From Taenia hydatigena (lineage: Eukaryota > Platyhelminthes > Cestoda > Cyclophyllidea > Taeniidae): a stretch of 64,000 nucleotides of DNA. The stretch lies in the NCBI GenBank assembly GCA_036345935.2, contig JADWOT020001587.1, positions 29,158 through 93,157 on the forward strand, written 5' to 3'. Position numbers and translations under genes: made by a program. Shown here one piece after another: positions 52,427 to 64,000 of the stretch. The stretch's first letter is position 1; each line of letters opens with the position of its first letter. The notes beneath the pieces are model-generated. The model was not told the origin of the DNA and searched no databases. It saw only the letters and a list, made by a program, of their open reading frames with translations.

Positions 52427-54509
52427 CTGAAGCAAAAAAAATAGACGTGAAATGAGATTCGATTCCACACAAGTCTTTATCATTCGCCCTAAACCAAGTT
52501 TTATTTAATTTGAAGCATTTTATTGATTCACGATCTGACACATTATTGCCATGCACAAGATGCGTATTCATGCATAGGGACACATGCATGGATTCATATG
52601 TACATTAATGCAAGTAAAAATAGAAGTTTATCTTAAAATTGAGAATGTCCGAGGCATAAGATGGGGCCTCCAAATGGCTCCATGTACAGGTAGCAAGCGT
52701 GAATATCCATTTTGGTGAAGAGGAAAGCAAAATGCGTTGGATTTTATCACTGAGGTTTCCGTGATTTGAGTGAGTATGCACGTCGCCTTTCTCGATCTGT
52801 CCTCAGCCTTACATGCGATTAAAACGGAGGTGAGCGGTCGTCAAGTGTTTAAGCGAAACTATGGCAACGCAAAGGCTTATTTTAAGTTCACCACACCTTC
52901 TCTACTACTTCGCCCTGCTTCTTAATAGTGGGATATTCTCTAAGTTCAACTTATTAGCAATGAATAAGTTGTTTGCTAAGTTTGTCAAACAACTTTGTTT
53001 TGGCATGCTTTTATCGATTTCAATCGCAATTTTTTGAGCAAAGAAAAACCTGTTTTAATAATCTAAAAATCATGGAAATGGGGCGCAAACTTCTAAGCTG
53101 CAATAGCAAGCAGCCGAAAACTTGCTTTTTTGGAAAGGATGTTCGACCTTCCTGCTTGCTCTGAAATCAGTGGTTCTGTCCAGCATAATGCTGTCATCTA
53201 CGGGCGCAATGTGGTGCATGGGCTTAGAATTTTAACGGGCTAAGACAACCCGCTTCAGAGGCTTAGCAAAAGCAGAACTCATAAGCCGTCTGATTACCTA
53301 CATCTTCACAGTGTTAAATTCACAATTGATGGCAGTCTTCGAATTAGTTGTAAAAACAAAAAGCAATAGCACACTAGCGTTGTGTGCCACGTCTGTGATG
53401 ACGTGTGGGAGAGAATGAAGAATTGGAATGGCGAGTGTTAACTATAAGTTGAGTCAGCTTAAAGACAACTTGGTTCTTTTGAGTGAAAGCGGATTTACAT
53501 ACGAATCCTACCTTAAGATTTTATCAAGCCTAATCTTGGAGCACATGCATCATCTAAACTTGAGTAGCATATCATGCTGGTGATTGACCACCTCAGTAGT
53601 TGACGCCACGAGACGCCAGATTCGAGGGTCTAGGGTGTCATTTTTGTAGCATGTGCGGAGTCAAGGCCTGGTCGCACAGAAATGCTTTTTAATGTGGTAC
53701 TAACAGAATGTAGGAAAAGGGACTAAATTTAAATGAGGAACTACAGCAGGTAACCGGTTTTTATCCGCTGTGAGCCTTACTGTTAACTGATGTGCTGAGC
53801 AGATGTGCTGAAGTGGGTCATAACCCTGAGGATAGGTTTTGGAAGTCCCTGAGTTCTGCATCCACCGTCTGGAGGGGAAAATTAAGGGTGCGTGTAGCGA
53901 GAATTCCTCAGATGAAAGTCCATTTTGGAAAGTTGGATTCTGCGAAAGCGGAAACACGAGATAGCCAAGTTGCATTAAGTTTTGAGCATACAAATTAAAT
54001 TATTGGTAAAACACGGTCAAGCAAAATAATTTCATGCACTGAGTAGGAATATTAATAAGCCTAAGCGAATACACGCTTGCAAATTACCATGATAAAGGTT
54101 ACGCTCCTTCAAAAAGAGTGAGTTTTACGTTAACGCGTGCAAACAAACTTACGTGCGAGTGAAATGCCGTAAAATAAGTAAAAATGCGATTAAACTGCAG
54201 CATCTGGCAAAATGTTAAAAGCATGTCCGCGACTCGGTTGCAATTGTGTCAGTTTTAGGTCGTCAAAAGTGTAGCGCACAATGGCAACTAATCTAGACAA
54301 AATTTACTAGTGTTTATTCCACCTTGACTACTAGGGCCCTCGATTTCCCTCTCGAGGGAATACCTTACTATGAACTTATACATTCCAAGCACCTATCAAT
54401 TTGCGGGATTGCATTGGGCGAGATGTAATCTGGCGATTTAATGTAGGTTCCCGAAAGATCGATTGTACTGTGCCCTTTTTATTTCCTTTTCCAGATTCGT
54501 CTCCACCTC
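52427..54509. other. no firm gene
   Basis: Plus 53771-53998 is open with a protein-like start (VLSRCAEVGHNPEDRFWKSL) and no family match. Minus 54194-54153 is a 42-nt open segment between CTGCAG and GTAAGT. Both are isolated. The rest shows nothing apart from the short reverse-transcriptase-like motif listed separately. Confidence 0.3.
52782..52820 (+). mobile_element. reverse-transcriptase motif-A-like peptide
   Basis: The plus strand reads VAFLDLSSALHAI, close to the catalytic motif A of non-LTR retrotransposon reverse transcriptases (x-F-L-D-F/L-S-S-A-F-D-x-I), including the Asp. The frame stays open to about 52925, but the sequence downstream does not follow the usual order and no YxDD box is visible nearby. 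It may be a scrap of a dead LINE or coincidence. Confidence 0.2.
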
Positions 54510-55010
54510 GGTTGCAATCACATCCACAATCGACTGCCATCGGAGTGGCTTATCGCAAAGTAAGGACCGAGTGGTAACATCGCTACCACCACCAGGCTGG
54601 CTATCATTGGTAGACCTTTCGATTACTTTAACAAACTCTGCCTGAAGCCGTTTCGGCAAGCGAATGCTGAGTGGTTCCATCCAAAATCCACTAGAAAATC
54701 AGTGATACCAACTACTTGCTTCTTCACTTACTACTACAAAGGGCAAATGTTTGCTACCACATAATTTAATTAGTCAAACAAAAAAATTCGGATTCAGAAT
54801 AAATCGGTTTGACCCTATGCACATTTGAAGCTTCTCTTAGATGGATTTTCAGTTAAGTAATTATTGGCACGTCAAGTTTCTTTATTTAAATGCGTGCTTA
54901 GCTCTTTGAACTCATAGGCACAACTACAATTGCCACAAGTCTCGTGGCAGTATGTCACATAACTACATAAGGCTAACCACATGTCAAAGACACCATTAAC
55001 TTCTGCCATA
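54510..55010 (-). repeat. dispersed repeat family E, copy 1 (with an 80-codon frame)
   Basis: The reverse complement of this segment is colinear with 63255-63745. Matching blocks in order are the GTTATGTGACATACTGCC / GTTACATGGCATGCTGCC pair, AA(A/C)ATCCA(T/C)(C/T)T, GGTAGCAAA, TTGCCCTTT, TCACTGA and the LPKR block. A complete 80-codon minus frame (54680-54438) starts MEPLSIRLPKRLQAEFVKVI; copy 2 starts MKLLSIHLPKRPQGGFGKVI at the homologous ATG. The amino acid changes are partly conservative. Copy 1 carries about 20 extra nt after this block, so the frames differ later. Confidence 0.8.
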
Positions 55011-56445
55011 GTAGCGAGTGCTATTTTTACGTCTGATTGACCGTATTTCTATGTGTGCATTGTGCAAGAACAATGCACAAGAACGGATACCTATGTGAAA
55101 TGTTGTTCCGCAGTGGTACTATTTCGAGCTACTATGAGGTTGCCAAAGAATCCATCCCAGTTCGTTTGTTACTCGCCTCAGCAAGAGCACTAAAATTCTT
55201 TGCCTTAATAATTCCACTCCACATTCATAGGCTTACTTATTCATTCTTCTTTTGCACTATCCCAACAATTTCCTCTCATTAGCCGTTCTAACATTTCTCT
55301 TTCTCACATCTGTTGCCAAGAAGCTAGGTTACATTTTTGGTGCATTGTAATTCCATGGGGATTAAAATCACAGAACAATCATCCACTCGCCTTCATCAAG
55401 TGAATGGGTTAAAAGCAATGCCCTAGAAAGACTTGCACACGGCGCGGTTAATTAATTGAGAATTACCACAGAATGCTTTTCTTCTGTCTTATCTAACCTA
55501 ATCATATGGCGAATGATTCAAGCGACATTTATCCTACCACTCTTTGTCAGGTTTTAACTTCCATTTTTGCATTTCGCAGCACCCTACAAGGGACAAAGCA
55601 GTTAACTCCCACCAACTGCTGGCCCCCACGAATTTGAATGCTAACATTTCTTCAATCTAGTCCTATTGTGCTTTGCATTAATGTTGAAACTTTTGATTGA
55701 AGCCGATATCTGATGATGTGATTTTGTTTTTGCTGCGAAATTCCTAGAAGCTACTTTGAACCCCTCATATGACCAGGTTAATATTAGAAGGGGCGCTCGC
55801 CTTCACTGATTCTCGCCACTGCGCAATTCTGTATTGATTTCATGTGATTTGGTTTTCAACTGAGGAATTTCTTTCTTTGCGAACATTAGGATGTCCATTT
55901 CCACCCACTTATCCAAATGTGACACACGGTTAAGAAGATGGATAGGATTCCTTAGCTAAGTATAATGCTTTAATATTAAGGCTTATCATCCCGGAGCCCT
56001 AAGCTGTGACGGATTGAAAGCCGGATCAGAAGAGACTTCAAAGTATGTTGCGACGATAGAAGAGTGCATGGTCCGTATTAGGCACCGGTTTTAAAATTTG
56101 TGGAATGAAACTCAATAGTCCCTGATTGAAGGAACACTCGAATCTGGACTAGATATTCTATCTCAATGGCACAGTCTTGTGTCAACAACCTCACAAAACA
56201 TTAGACCTAAATAAAGGAGGCTAAATGCCGTATCAATAAAATTCCGCCGAATTTCAGCGAAACGCTCAAGGAAAATTTTTATAAATGATGCTCATGAGCC
56301 GGTAAGACTGTTAGGCCACTTCACATCCAGTCTGATGTGCTTTGGGTTACGCATTAATTTACTTTTTAATATCACCATTATAATTTTGTGTTTGCACCAA
56401 AATCATTTACACCGTAAATATATGGATGTTTCTTACCTTACACTT
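55011..56445. other. no supported gene
   Basis: Only short frames are present (81 codons at 55037-55282 plus). An inverted repeat with 10-bp arms (TGTGCATTGT / ACAATGCACA) sits at 55054-55079. Otherwise AT-rich and empty. Confidence 0.45.
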
Positions 56446-57198
56446 GGCCAAATAAAACACCAGATTAACTCTATATAATAGACTCTCCAGCAGTCAATCA
56501 CGTTTTCAAACAAGTCTTTGTCAATGTTTTGCCCTACCCAGTGATTAGAGAGCTGAACTGTGATTGATCTTATGACATTGCATGGTATCAACAACAACGA
56601 TGACAACTTCAACCTCACTTCCAAAGCATTTCTATCCTTGCTCTACTATCTCAAAGGCGTTTTAAACGTAATATTCCTAGTGGGACATAGTGTCGAAGGC
56701 TATGCAGTTTTGTAACTACTTTTTCACTCCTTCGCGAACTGAGGGCACTTGTCCTGCTAGAAAACGTTTGAAAGCCGAATGGTTATTTGCTTGGGTATCT
56801 CTACTTGTCTCAATCAGTAGCGCCTCAAAACTGTCCCGGATTTCGAAAAGTGGAACGATTAATAGATGGTTTTTTCGTTCATCCTTTGCAGCAGAAATGT
56901 CCAACCAATTAAAGCAAAAATGTTAAGGAAGTGAAGGGGTCAAAGTTTATGGCATCACGTAGCAGAACAAAGGTTGATAGGCCATATTCGTCCTTTAAGC
57001 TCACCTCACCAGCACCGTAGACGCCATTCAAAATGAATGCTCTTCCACAGGACAGAATTTTTTGCCTTTTCTTCATCGTATCAGCAGTTATAGTCGCTGC
57101 TTTTGCCGCGAGACATTATTGCACAAGAATGTCGCGTCAGCTTCAGGCACTTTAAGCTCATTCTGGAGCAGAACACGCAGGCAGGCACTTCTTAATGC
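56446..57198 (-). pseudogene. decayed minus-strand coding area, unidentified
   Basis: Three successive minus frames look like one protein broken by frameshifts. 57198-57088 reads CLRVLLQNELKVPEADATFL and stops. A shifted frame from 57085 reads KILSCGRAFILNGVYGAGEV, then KDEYGLSTFVLLRDAINFDP, to a stop near 56909. A further shift at a T5 run gives 56904-56716 (LLIVPLFEIRDSFEALLIET...). Downstream, 56559-56446 between a TTCAG acceptor and GTAAGG reads NHWVGQNIDKDLFENVIDCW. Each single shift would be repaired by one base. I do not recognise the protein, and the plus strand also carries a 78-codon frame (56690-56926), so the reading is tentative. Confidence 0.25.
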
Positions 57199-58094
57199 CT
57201 TTCACAATGAGTCTCATTCATTTGACTCTTAATGTCTTAGCATCCTTGGTGCAATTTGATGTGCAATTCAGGTTTGGGTAAGTTTAATTTGCGTAAAGCA
57301 ACACTGAGAATTCATTCACCTTCAAACGCCTCCATGTTACATGAGCTGCTCCTATGTAACACGCAAGTATTAAATTGGCAGGTAATTTAATCACATTAAG
57401 TGTTGACTGCCTCTATGTCCAATCTCTGATGGATGTGCTCTGTTAAGCACGGCTGTATTAACGGTGGAACAAAAAAGGAAAATTATTCCCATGAAAAACA
57501 TGTTGGCGTGTCGCAGATGGGATGATATACCATGGTTTACTGGAGGTACTTACTGACATTAAATAAGCTAGAGGTAATGTTTTTGGGTCAAAGAGTTCAT
57601 TTATTTGGTGGTAGATATCAACGCGATTATATCATCAAATAAAACACCTTGGTTAATCAACTTTGGTCTGCACGCAGCTAAGTTTATTTTTCTTATACAG
57701 AGTAGCTAGATCTCCGAGCCATATGCGAATTGTTTTGCGAGAAATAAGCTCATGTGCAGGAATTAAGTCCCTTTTGCATGCGAATGTTAGCAACTGTGAC
57801 CAGTCGTACACCAGCTATTATGAACCCAACGACTCAGGAGTTAACCACTACCAAGACATTATCTAAGCAAAAGTAAAAGCAATAAAGCGATCATGAGAAG
57901 AAATGTTTGTAATTATGCAGTTATTGGCTATAAGATGCCAAATTATCGCTGTGTAGCCATAAATGCTGGTCGACCGGCGCATTCCCTGCATCATGACAGC
58001 CTGCAGTAGGAAAAGACATTCTATCATGGCAAGTAGTGGGGCGTGATAACATCTGCAGATTTTATGTATGCCCGAACAGTGGCAGGTAAGTAGG
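57199..58094. other. no supported gene
   Basis: Plus 57241-57277 is a 37-nt open segment between CTTAG and GTAAGT (SLVQFDVQFRF), too short to weigh. The rest is empty. Confidence 0.4.
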
Positions 58095-58508
58095 ATAAAG
58101 TCAAAAATGATCTTGTAGCCAAGATCAGGAGATAGAAGACATCCATTCTATTATCTATCCTCTAGTCTTTCTCACATTAGTCATCATAAAGTACTCCCAA
58201 GCCAACTATGCTGATTGTCAGATTTCTTTTTGACTGAGGTAATGCTTAACTGCAACGTCGTTAATCCCTCTCAGCAATTAACAGAATCTAAATTTCTTTG
58301 TTTGATGGCACCCGAATGAATGAAAGAGAAATTCCGCTGATCATCACGTAGTTCCACAATTAGCTGTAGAAACACTAGCGTTGAAGAAGAGTTAATTTCT
58401 CAAAGATAAAAATACAGTGCCCGCGCTGATTACTATATGTTCAATGCACAGTGAATCTTGATGCTACTGACATGGCTTGGAGGTTAACTCATACGGCTTA
58501 GACACAAT
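58095..58508 (+). repeat. dispersed repeat family C, copy 2
   Basis: This is the partner of 13440-13845, same orientation, about 44.6 kb away. Examples of conserved words: AAGATCAGGAG, ATCCATTCTATTATCTATCC, AGTTCCACAATTAGCTGTAG and GATAAAAAT. Similarity stops near 58508. Confidence 0.85.
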
Positions 58509-58570
58509 GGCGAAGATGTTTGTGTTCAACGTATGTGAACAAAGTGATGAATAGAGAGCCGAAGCGAAGC

Positions 58571-58623
58571 TTTATAATTATATATACATATAGATATATG
58601 CATGTATGTATATGTATATACTT
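58571..58623. repeat. impure TA/TATG simple repeat
   Basis: About 50 nt of alternating TATATA, CATA and TGTATG units, a degenerate microsatellite. Confidence 0.85.
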
Positions 58624-61600
58624 AGAATATTGCTATACAGAAAATATCCATATTGATTTCATGTAAAGTAATGGCCATAAATAGGCATTTAATCGATTGG
58701 GCATCGAAAAATGGCTGTAATTTATCAATCTGCAAAGTTCATTCTTCGTCTACTAAATATCTCTACAACCAGTTTCAAAAATGTGTGGATTGATTTTCCA
58801 TTTGTGATGTGATGGTCTGTTGCTCCATTGTTGAAGGCTCAGCGCCCTAGACCGTAAAATTTCAAATATTGTTGAGTTCCCAGCGATTAAAAATTAGGTG
58901 TTCAGTTAGGAAGGTGAATTTGGAAGGAGACTGATTCGCACTTAGGCATGATCGTAATCCATGGCTTGCCTCGCGCCAACTCGACGAGAAACGTGTCCTA
59001 GGACCGTTATTAGGAACAAAGAATTCCGCCTGTAAAAAATGATTAAGAGGTCTTGTATGTGACTATTATGTAATGCAGCTAAAAAGAAAATCAAAGCTGC
59101 TGTACTTATGGTCACACGTATTTGACTGTCCTCATCGTCACGATGCGAGTGTTATAAAGGCCAATCACAGCATGGTCGACAGTGAGACATTGTCTACAGC
59201 CGAGAACGCATTTGATGCAAGTGAGCTATTCCTTTTCAACGTATTTCCCGCCGGAACATAAGTGGACCGGGGTTAGTGATTCAGTACTGTTCGATGCTAG
59301 CTTGTGCTCTACGATCAGCATATTGCCGAGGGCAGTCACCATTCATTAAAGTGTTTACTTGATTTTCCATTAGCTTTAACGCTCAAGTGGATGATCCTAA
59401 ACTGAGTCAGTCACTTAAACCAGCACCTGGAAAAGCTGGGACTACGAAAGAATTGTTGGACATCTGTAAGCACGAGTTTAAAACTAAAATACACTGAACA
59501 CAATTGTCACGCAGAGCAATTAGATGTAAAGCGGGTGTTTGCCGTGTGCACAGTCGCGAGGACATTTGCAGCAATGATAGCAAATAGCAAACATGACCGA
59601 GATTGTGCCTACACCGATGCTAGTCAACGGTGTACAAGCCATCCTCTACTCCTAATTCGCTTTGAACGCGTGACAAATGTTATTTTTCCTGATTATCGCC
59701 TGCAACTGCTTGAAAATGGTTAGACATCTGAGCCTCGTCCTACACCAGTCTTTCCTTTGCGCTTCACACTATATACGCAGTGGTGACCGGTTCAGGTCTT
59801 TCTGGGGTCAGAGGATTAGAACTGAATTAGTACAGCAAATTACATTGCCACTCACCTTGGCACGCACGAATGCGGCCGAAAATGTGGTCCCATGTCTTTA
59901 CAAATGTTCAGTTTTTGTAAGCCGTTCAGGTCATGGTTGGACACAAGTGCATCCTTTTTATTATTTACTCCGCTCAAATCAAGTTTTCTAAGCGCAAATT
60001 GGCACCCTTCGACAAAATAAGCGATCGACAGTACGCGAGGCGAACGAGAGCACGCAGATGAAGAGGATGATACGTAGTTGGGTCATAGGCGAACCGCATA
60101 TGCACATTAGTTGTGCACATAACCCTGTTTTTCTTTTCTTTCATGCTAGTGCTACGTCAGCTACAGGAAAAATATCCACGCGTACGTGCATATGTGCAAA
60201 CCATGGATACGATGGCATGAGGGGCACCACGGATGCCAGCATTTATGGCTGCATTCACTGGCAACTTCCTCCACAATAAATACTTGCGCTCACGATTCCG
60301 GTTTCGGTTTGCGCGTTATGCGCATGAGCAAATGATAAAATTAACAGATTAATTTGAGTTGGCGCAAAGATCTTAATTCAAGAGAGCATATGAGATTCAG
60401 TGTGCATGTGTTTATGCATGTATGAATACTGGATAGAATGTTATCCACGAGCGCAATGAATTCTTATTAACTAGTCTAAAATCTGCACCAACTTTGTCTT
60501 TTTTAGACTTAAGGCGTATTCGTGTAATTTGAGGCATACACTCTTATTTTTGTCGTATGTTCTTAGAGCTAGCAATAGCATGACCTCATTTATTCCCATT
60601 GGGAGAAACGTAGCGATTGCGACAAATGTTTAGGCAGTCTGATAAGTACCTGAAGTAAATTTATTGCGCATCTTAAGAAATGACTTGTCGTTAAAATTCT
60701 GATGATCTTTAAGCAAAATCCCAGCTTATGCCGATTCCTTTTAGACGAATTTCTTACTCCTTCACGAGGTGGTGCTGTACTTTCGTACTAAGCTGCCTCG
60801 CATTGTCCTCATTGGTGCTTAGGTCCAATTCAAAGCGCGCGAATCGAGGCAAATTTAATGTAGGTCAAGATTTTATTGCGCAAATGAGACATTTCACAAC
60901 TTTGCTTTAAGTGAAAATGAGGCAAATTGTCGCTCAGCGTAAGTGCCCAAATAGATGACCACAGCCTTACCGTGATTGTTATATCTTCAAATCGGTCTGC
61001 ATGCAAAACACCCAAAGCGGTTGCTCAACTCTGCTCTATTATGCATCAAAGGCAAAACTCAGAAATCTTCTAAAGCAGCAAGAGGCACGATACTTTTAGT
61101 TAAGGACTAGACACGATGCTCAAAAGGAGGGCCACAACGATAAGCAAAGAATACAGAGGAAATTTAAAGTTTATTTTAGCGCTGTCTTTCTTGCATGTTC
61201 GGCAGAGTCACATGAAAGTCACATGGACGTGACGCCACATCAAGCTTACCAATTAGGAGTTAAGATTTCGGCAAACTTCGAGTAGTTTTGGAACTAGTTG
61301 ACAAGGCACGACGTGAAACCATCACCGAGCTTATTGTCAAACTATAATAATTTGTTAATATAGAGATGTGAGAGGTGTAATAATCGTTGGAGCGCAAACT
61401 GATCAGTCGTCCTTGCCACTTATGATTTCGTCAGATAACGGATCCGAGGCATTGACAATATTTTCAAGTGATGGAAACGGCCTTTTGCATTATGATAGGC
61501 ATTTATTCAAGGTTTTGTGTAGAAGGAATGCAGATGCGCAAAATAAGTAATATAAATTGCTATGAGTATTTTGCGCATCATTTATGACGGATCCTGAGGT

Positions 61601-63254
61601 AACTCACTGACTATTGCTTTAGGTGTGTCAGTAAAACGAGCGGTTAGCACCTGAGTTGCAATCATTACAGTTTAGCAGAGAATTGTAAGCGGGTAGTCCT
61701 GCAAAGCTCTTTTAGCTAGCTTCACATTCAGATAAGACGCACAATTTATAGAAAATACTTTGCCGCCAATACCAATCTTTATTTAGGCATGTGCAATAAC
61801 AAAATCATTTTAGTTCCTTAAGTTACTATCATGTATGTCACCAACCGCTGTCTAATTCATGAGAGTGGTGATGAGGAGCGGGAAGAGTACATAAGCAAGC
61901 ACGCACCAGCTCATAAATCATTTAAGACCAAACAGTGAATCAGCCGAAGGAATGGAGTGTGGGAGTTGGCCATGTCCGTATCCGTGGAAGTGGACAACGT
62001 GGACTGAGGTTGTCAAGACCACACGATGTGAGGAGAAGTGTGCATGGTGGCAGATGCGGAAGCCACAATAGAGCATATGGTATGCATAGCCGCCTATAGT
62101 GGTGCCGCAATGCGCGCAGCCGTGATAATGGTCATGACAATGGTGGGGGACGACTGAGGCTAGACTTACACTGACGCTAGTGAGGTTGCCTCCGAATGCT
62201 ATCGTGACTGAAGAGCTAGTCTGCAGTGCACACATTCTCCTTTGCTTCGTGTTTTCTCTGAATCCGTGGCGAATGCCGCTGGTGCTGTGATCTTCATTAG
62301 CTATTGTAATTGTCGCATAGGATGTATTGGGCTTTCAGGCAGACGTGATAAGCGCAATCAAAACAAATGAACTGCGCTTCACATTAAAGAATTTTCCATT
62401 ACGCCAGTCATTATTGTGGATACTCTTTTGCGCTATTTGCAAGCATTAACCGTGATGGCAAGCTTTATTATCTGCGCGTTTACTGCTATTTTACTTTAGC
62501 TGTTGCCCTAGCCTTGGCTGCCATCTTACTTTTGTCTTTTGAAGGTCTTTATTTACTGGTAACGCTGACTGCATCTTTGCATATGACTGGTTCCGCCTTT
62601 AAAGTAATAGGCCCAATCCCTTACTGTCCAGTCAGATTATTTTTGCTAGATACTTAGCAAATGCGCCCAGGTGATTGATCGAGATGGTTTCGCTATGCAA
62701 TGCACAATAAATGAGGCTGCTTGGCAAAGTGCTTTAATCTGTAAGTCCCTACACCACATCATGGGCTTTCATGCTGGGTTTTAAATTCTCTCGTTTGGCA
62801 TAATATTCTTGCATGACTTTCGGGCTTTTCATTGAATCCAAACAATGCTAAGTTGGTTGCCCAGATTTTAAATATTTTTTTGCAAAAGTCTAGAAGGCGA
62901 ACAAACTGCCTTTTTAATTGATTTGGTCATTGCGATTTCTCTTGTCTACCTACATGCTTAGCATGTCAGATCAGGGCGTCTAACACAGCATTTAATAACT
63001 GCTAGTGTAAATCAAGTGTGATGACAATTTAGCCAATATAACGCAATAACAATCTTGAGAGGTTGGCTGTCTGTTCTACATTTACGGAATGTAGAGGTCT
63101 TTTCACAAGCTTCGATAATGATGCAATCTCAGTCGTTGTATCGCCTTTAACGAAGAGGAATGCGCCACTTACTCAATAGTAATATGTGTACAAAAACCTA
63201 CCACCCATAAATCGCTCCTTTACAGTGTCGAGACTTGTATGACCACCTCAAAAG
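58624..63254. other. no supported gene
   Basis: Frames of 60-105 codons on both strands (longest 104 plus at 59677-59991 and 105 minus at 62235-61918, the latter His-rich) lack domains, splice chains or repeat partners. I see nothing else. Confidence 0.45.
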
Positions 63255-63745
63255 AACCGTGCATATTTCCTTATACGGGTGTCATGTTGTTAGCATTATG
63301 CGGTTACATGGCATGCTGCCTTGGGATTTGTCGTAAGATAGTTCGCCACGTGAGGTTGATCATTAGCAGTGCTTATTATTTCAAAAAGTTTGGCATACAT
63401 TCAAATGAAGAAGCTAGACATGTGAAAAAATCAACTAATTGAACATCCACTTGAGAGATACTTTAAATGTACCTTGATTGCAAATTAAAGCATCTCGAAT
63501 CTGACTGATCCCTTTTGAATGAAGGGCTAACGTGGTAGCAAATGTATTGCCCTTTTAATGGTAAGAGAATAAGCAAGTGATTTGTGTCACTGAGTTTCTT
63601 GCGGACATTGGATGAAACTGCTTAGCATTCACTTGCCGAAACGACCTCAGGGAGGATTCGGTAAAGTGATCAGAAGACCTGCCATTAATAATCTGCTCGA
63701 TGGTCGTTTCGATTAGTCACTCCGATAGCAGTATTTTCAAGGCTT
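63255..63745 (+). repeat. dispersed repeat family E, copy 2
   Basis: Inverted partner of 54510-55010. A 67-codon frame (63239-63442) covers its first part (MLLALCGYMACCLG). The homologous region of copy 1 reads FDMWLALCSYVTYC, so a protein-level resemblance exists here too. The later ATG frame (MKLLSIHLPKR...) ends in TAG after 34 codons, where copy 1 stays open. The final 255 nt of the window show nothing further. Confidence 0.8.
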
Positions 63746-64000
63746 TACGCCAATGTTTTATTAACGATCGCGACCCCGGTGGGTGTAATTGCAGTTTGCA
63801 ATCTTAGTAATTACCCCTAAAACAGTTTAATTGATGATAAACGATTCCTTCAAAGGCAACTGTGGCAGAGACGATAATGAAAAGAAAATAAAATGAATAA
63901 GAACCGTTGACCTTCCGGAGATATGCATCAAATAGTCAGGTTGCAGCTCGCTCAATGCAATTTCACAAAATAAGTGCTCGCAATGCTTGGGTTAATTGTG

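Noticed and set aside
61918..62235. His-rich 105-codon minus frame as a metal-binding protein
   Set aside because: No start context, splice chain or homologous copy was found. The composition follows from GTG/CAC-rich DNA.
1..64000. CRISPR array, operon-like defence locus or prophage
   Set aside because: There are no regularly spaced short repeats, no clustered long reading frames and no ribosome binding sites. The sequence is eukaryotic in character.

Overview
The window looks like a piece of a repeat-rich animal nuclear genome, about 40% GC by eye. Nothing in it is prokaryotic: there are no operons, no long intact reading frames and no ribosome binding sites. The only genes I can name are a complete nuclear-type tRNA-Arg(ACG) with internal A and B boxes (3290-3362) and a decayed, intron-free HSP70 copy (7928-9565). 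Several candidate introns are only 31-83 nt and one candidate exon is 10 nt. That would suit a flatworm, but the species is an inference and is not shown by the sequence.

Layout. 0-6 kb: unassigned DNA, a possible minus-strand coding relic (2.5-3.1 kb), tRNA-Arg and a possible tRNA fragment. 6-20 kb: one member each of repeat families A (second copy inverted at 17.3 kb), C and D, the HSP70 pseudogene, and copy 1 of family B. 20-37 kb: mostly featureless, with copy 2 of family B at 23.3-24.4 kb. 37-41 kb: the best plus-strand gene model, four phase-compatible exons followed by a Gln-rich segment that needs a one-base correction. 41-50 kb: family D copy 2 and several weak candidate exons. 50.8-52.4 kb: family B copy 3, overlapping the longest open frame in the window (224 codons, minus strand), which chains with two more exons. 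52-64 kb: a short reverse-transcriptase-like motif, family E (inverted copies at 54.5 and 63.3 kb), family C copy 2 and a decayed minus-strand coding area near 57 kb.

The main structural result is five families of diverged dispersed repeats, found by comparing the window with itself. Family B matters most. It has three colinear copies of about 1.1-1.25 kb, and minus-strand peptides around the residues S-Y-V-L match in all three. It is either an old paralogous gene family or an uncharacterised element with a spliced minus-strand gene.

Limits. Short open segments next to GTAAGT or GTGAGT occur by chance many times in 64 kb. Single-exon calls therefore carry low confidence and serve as pointers. 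I found no CRISPR array, no operon-like system and no convincing new biochemical system.
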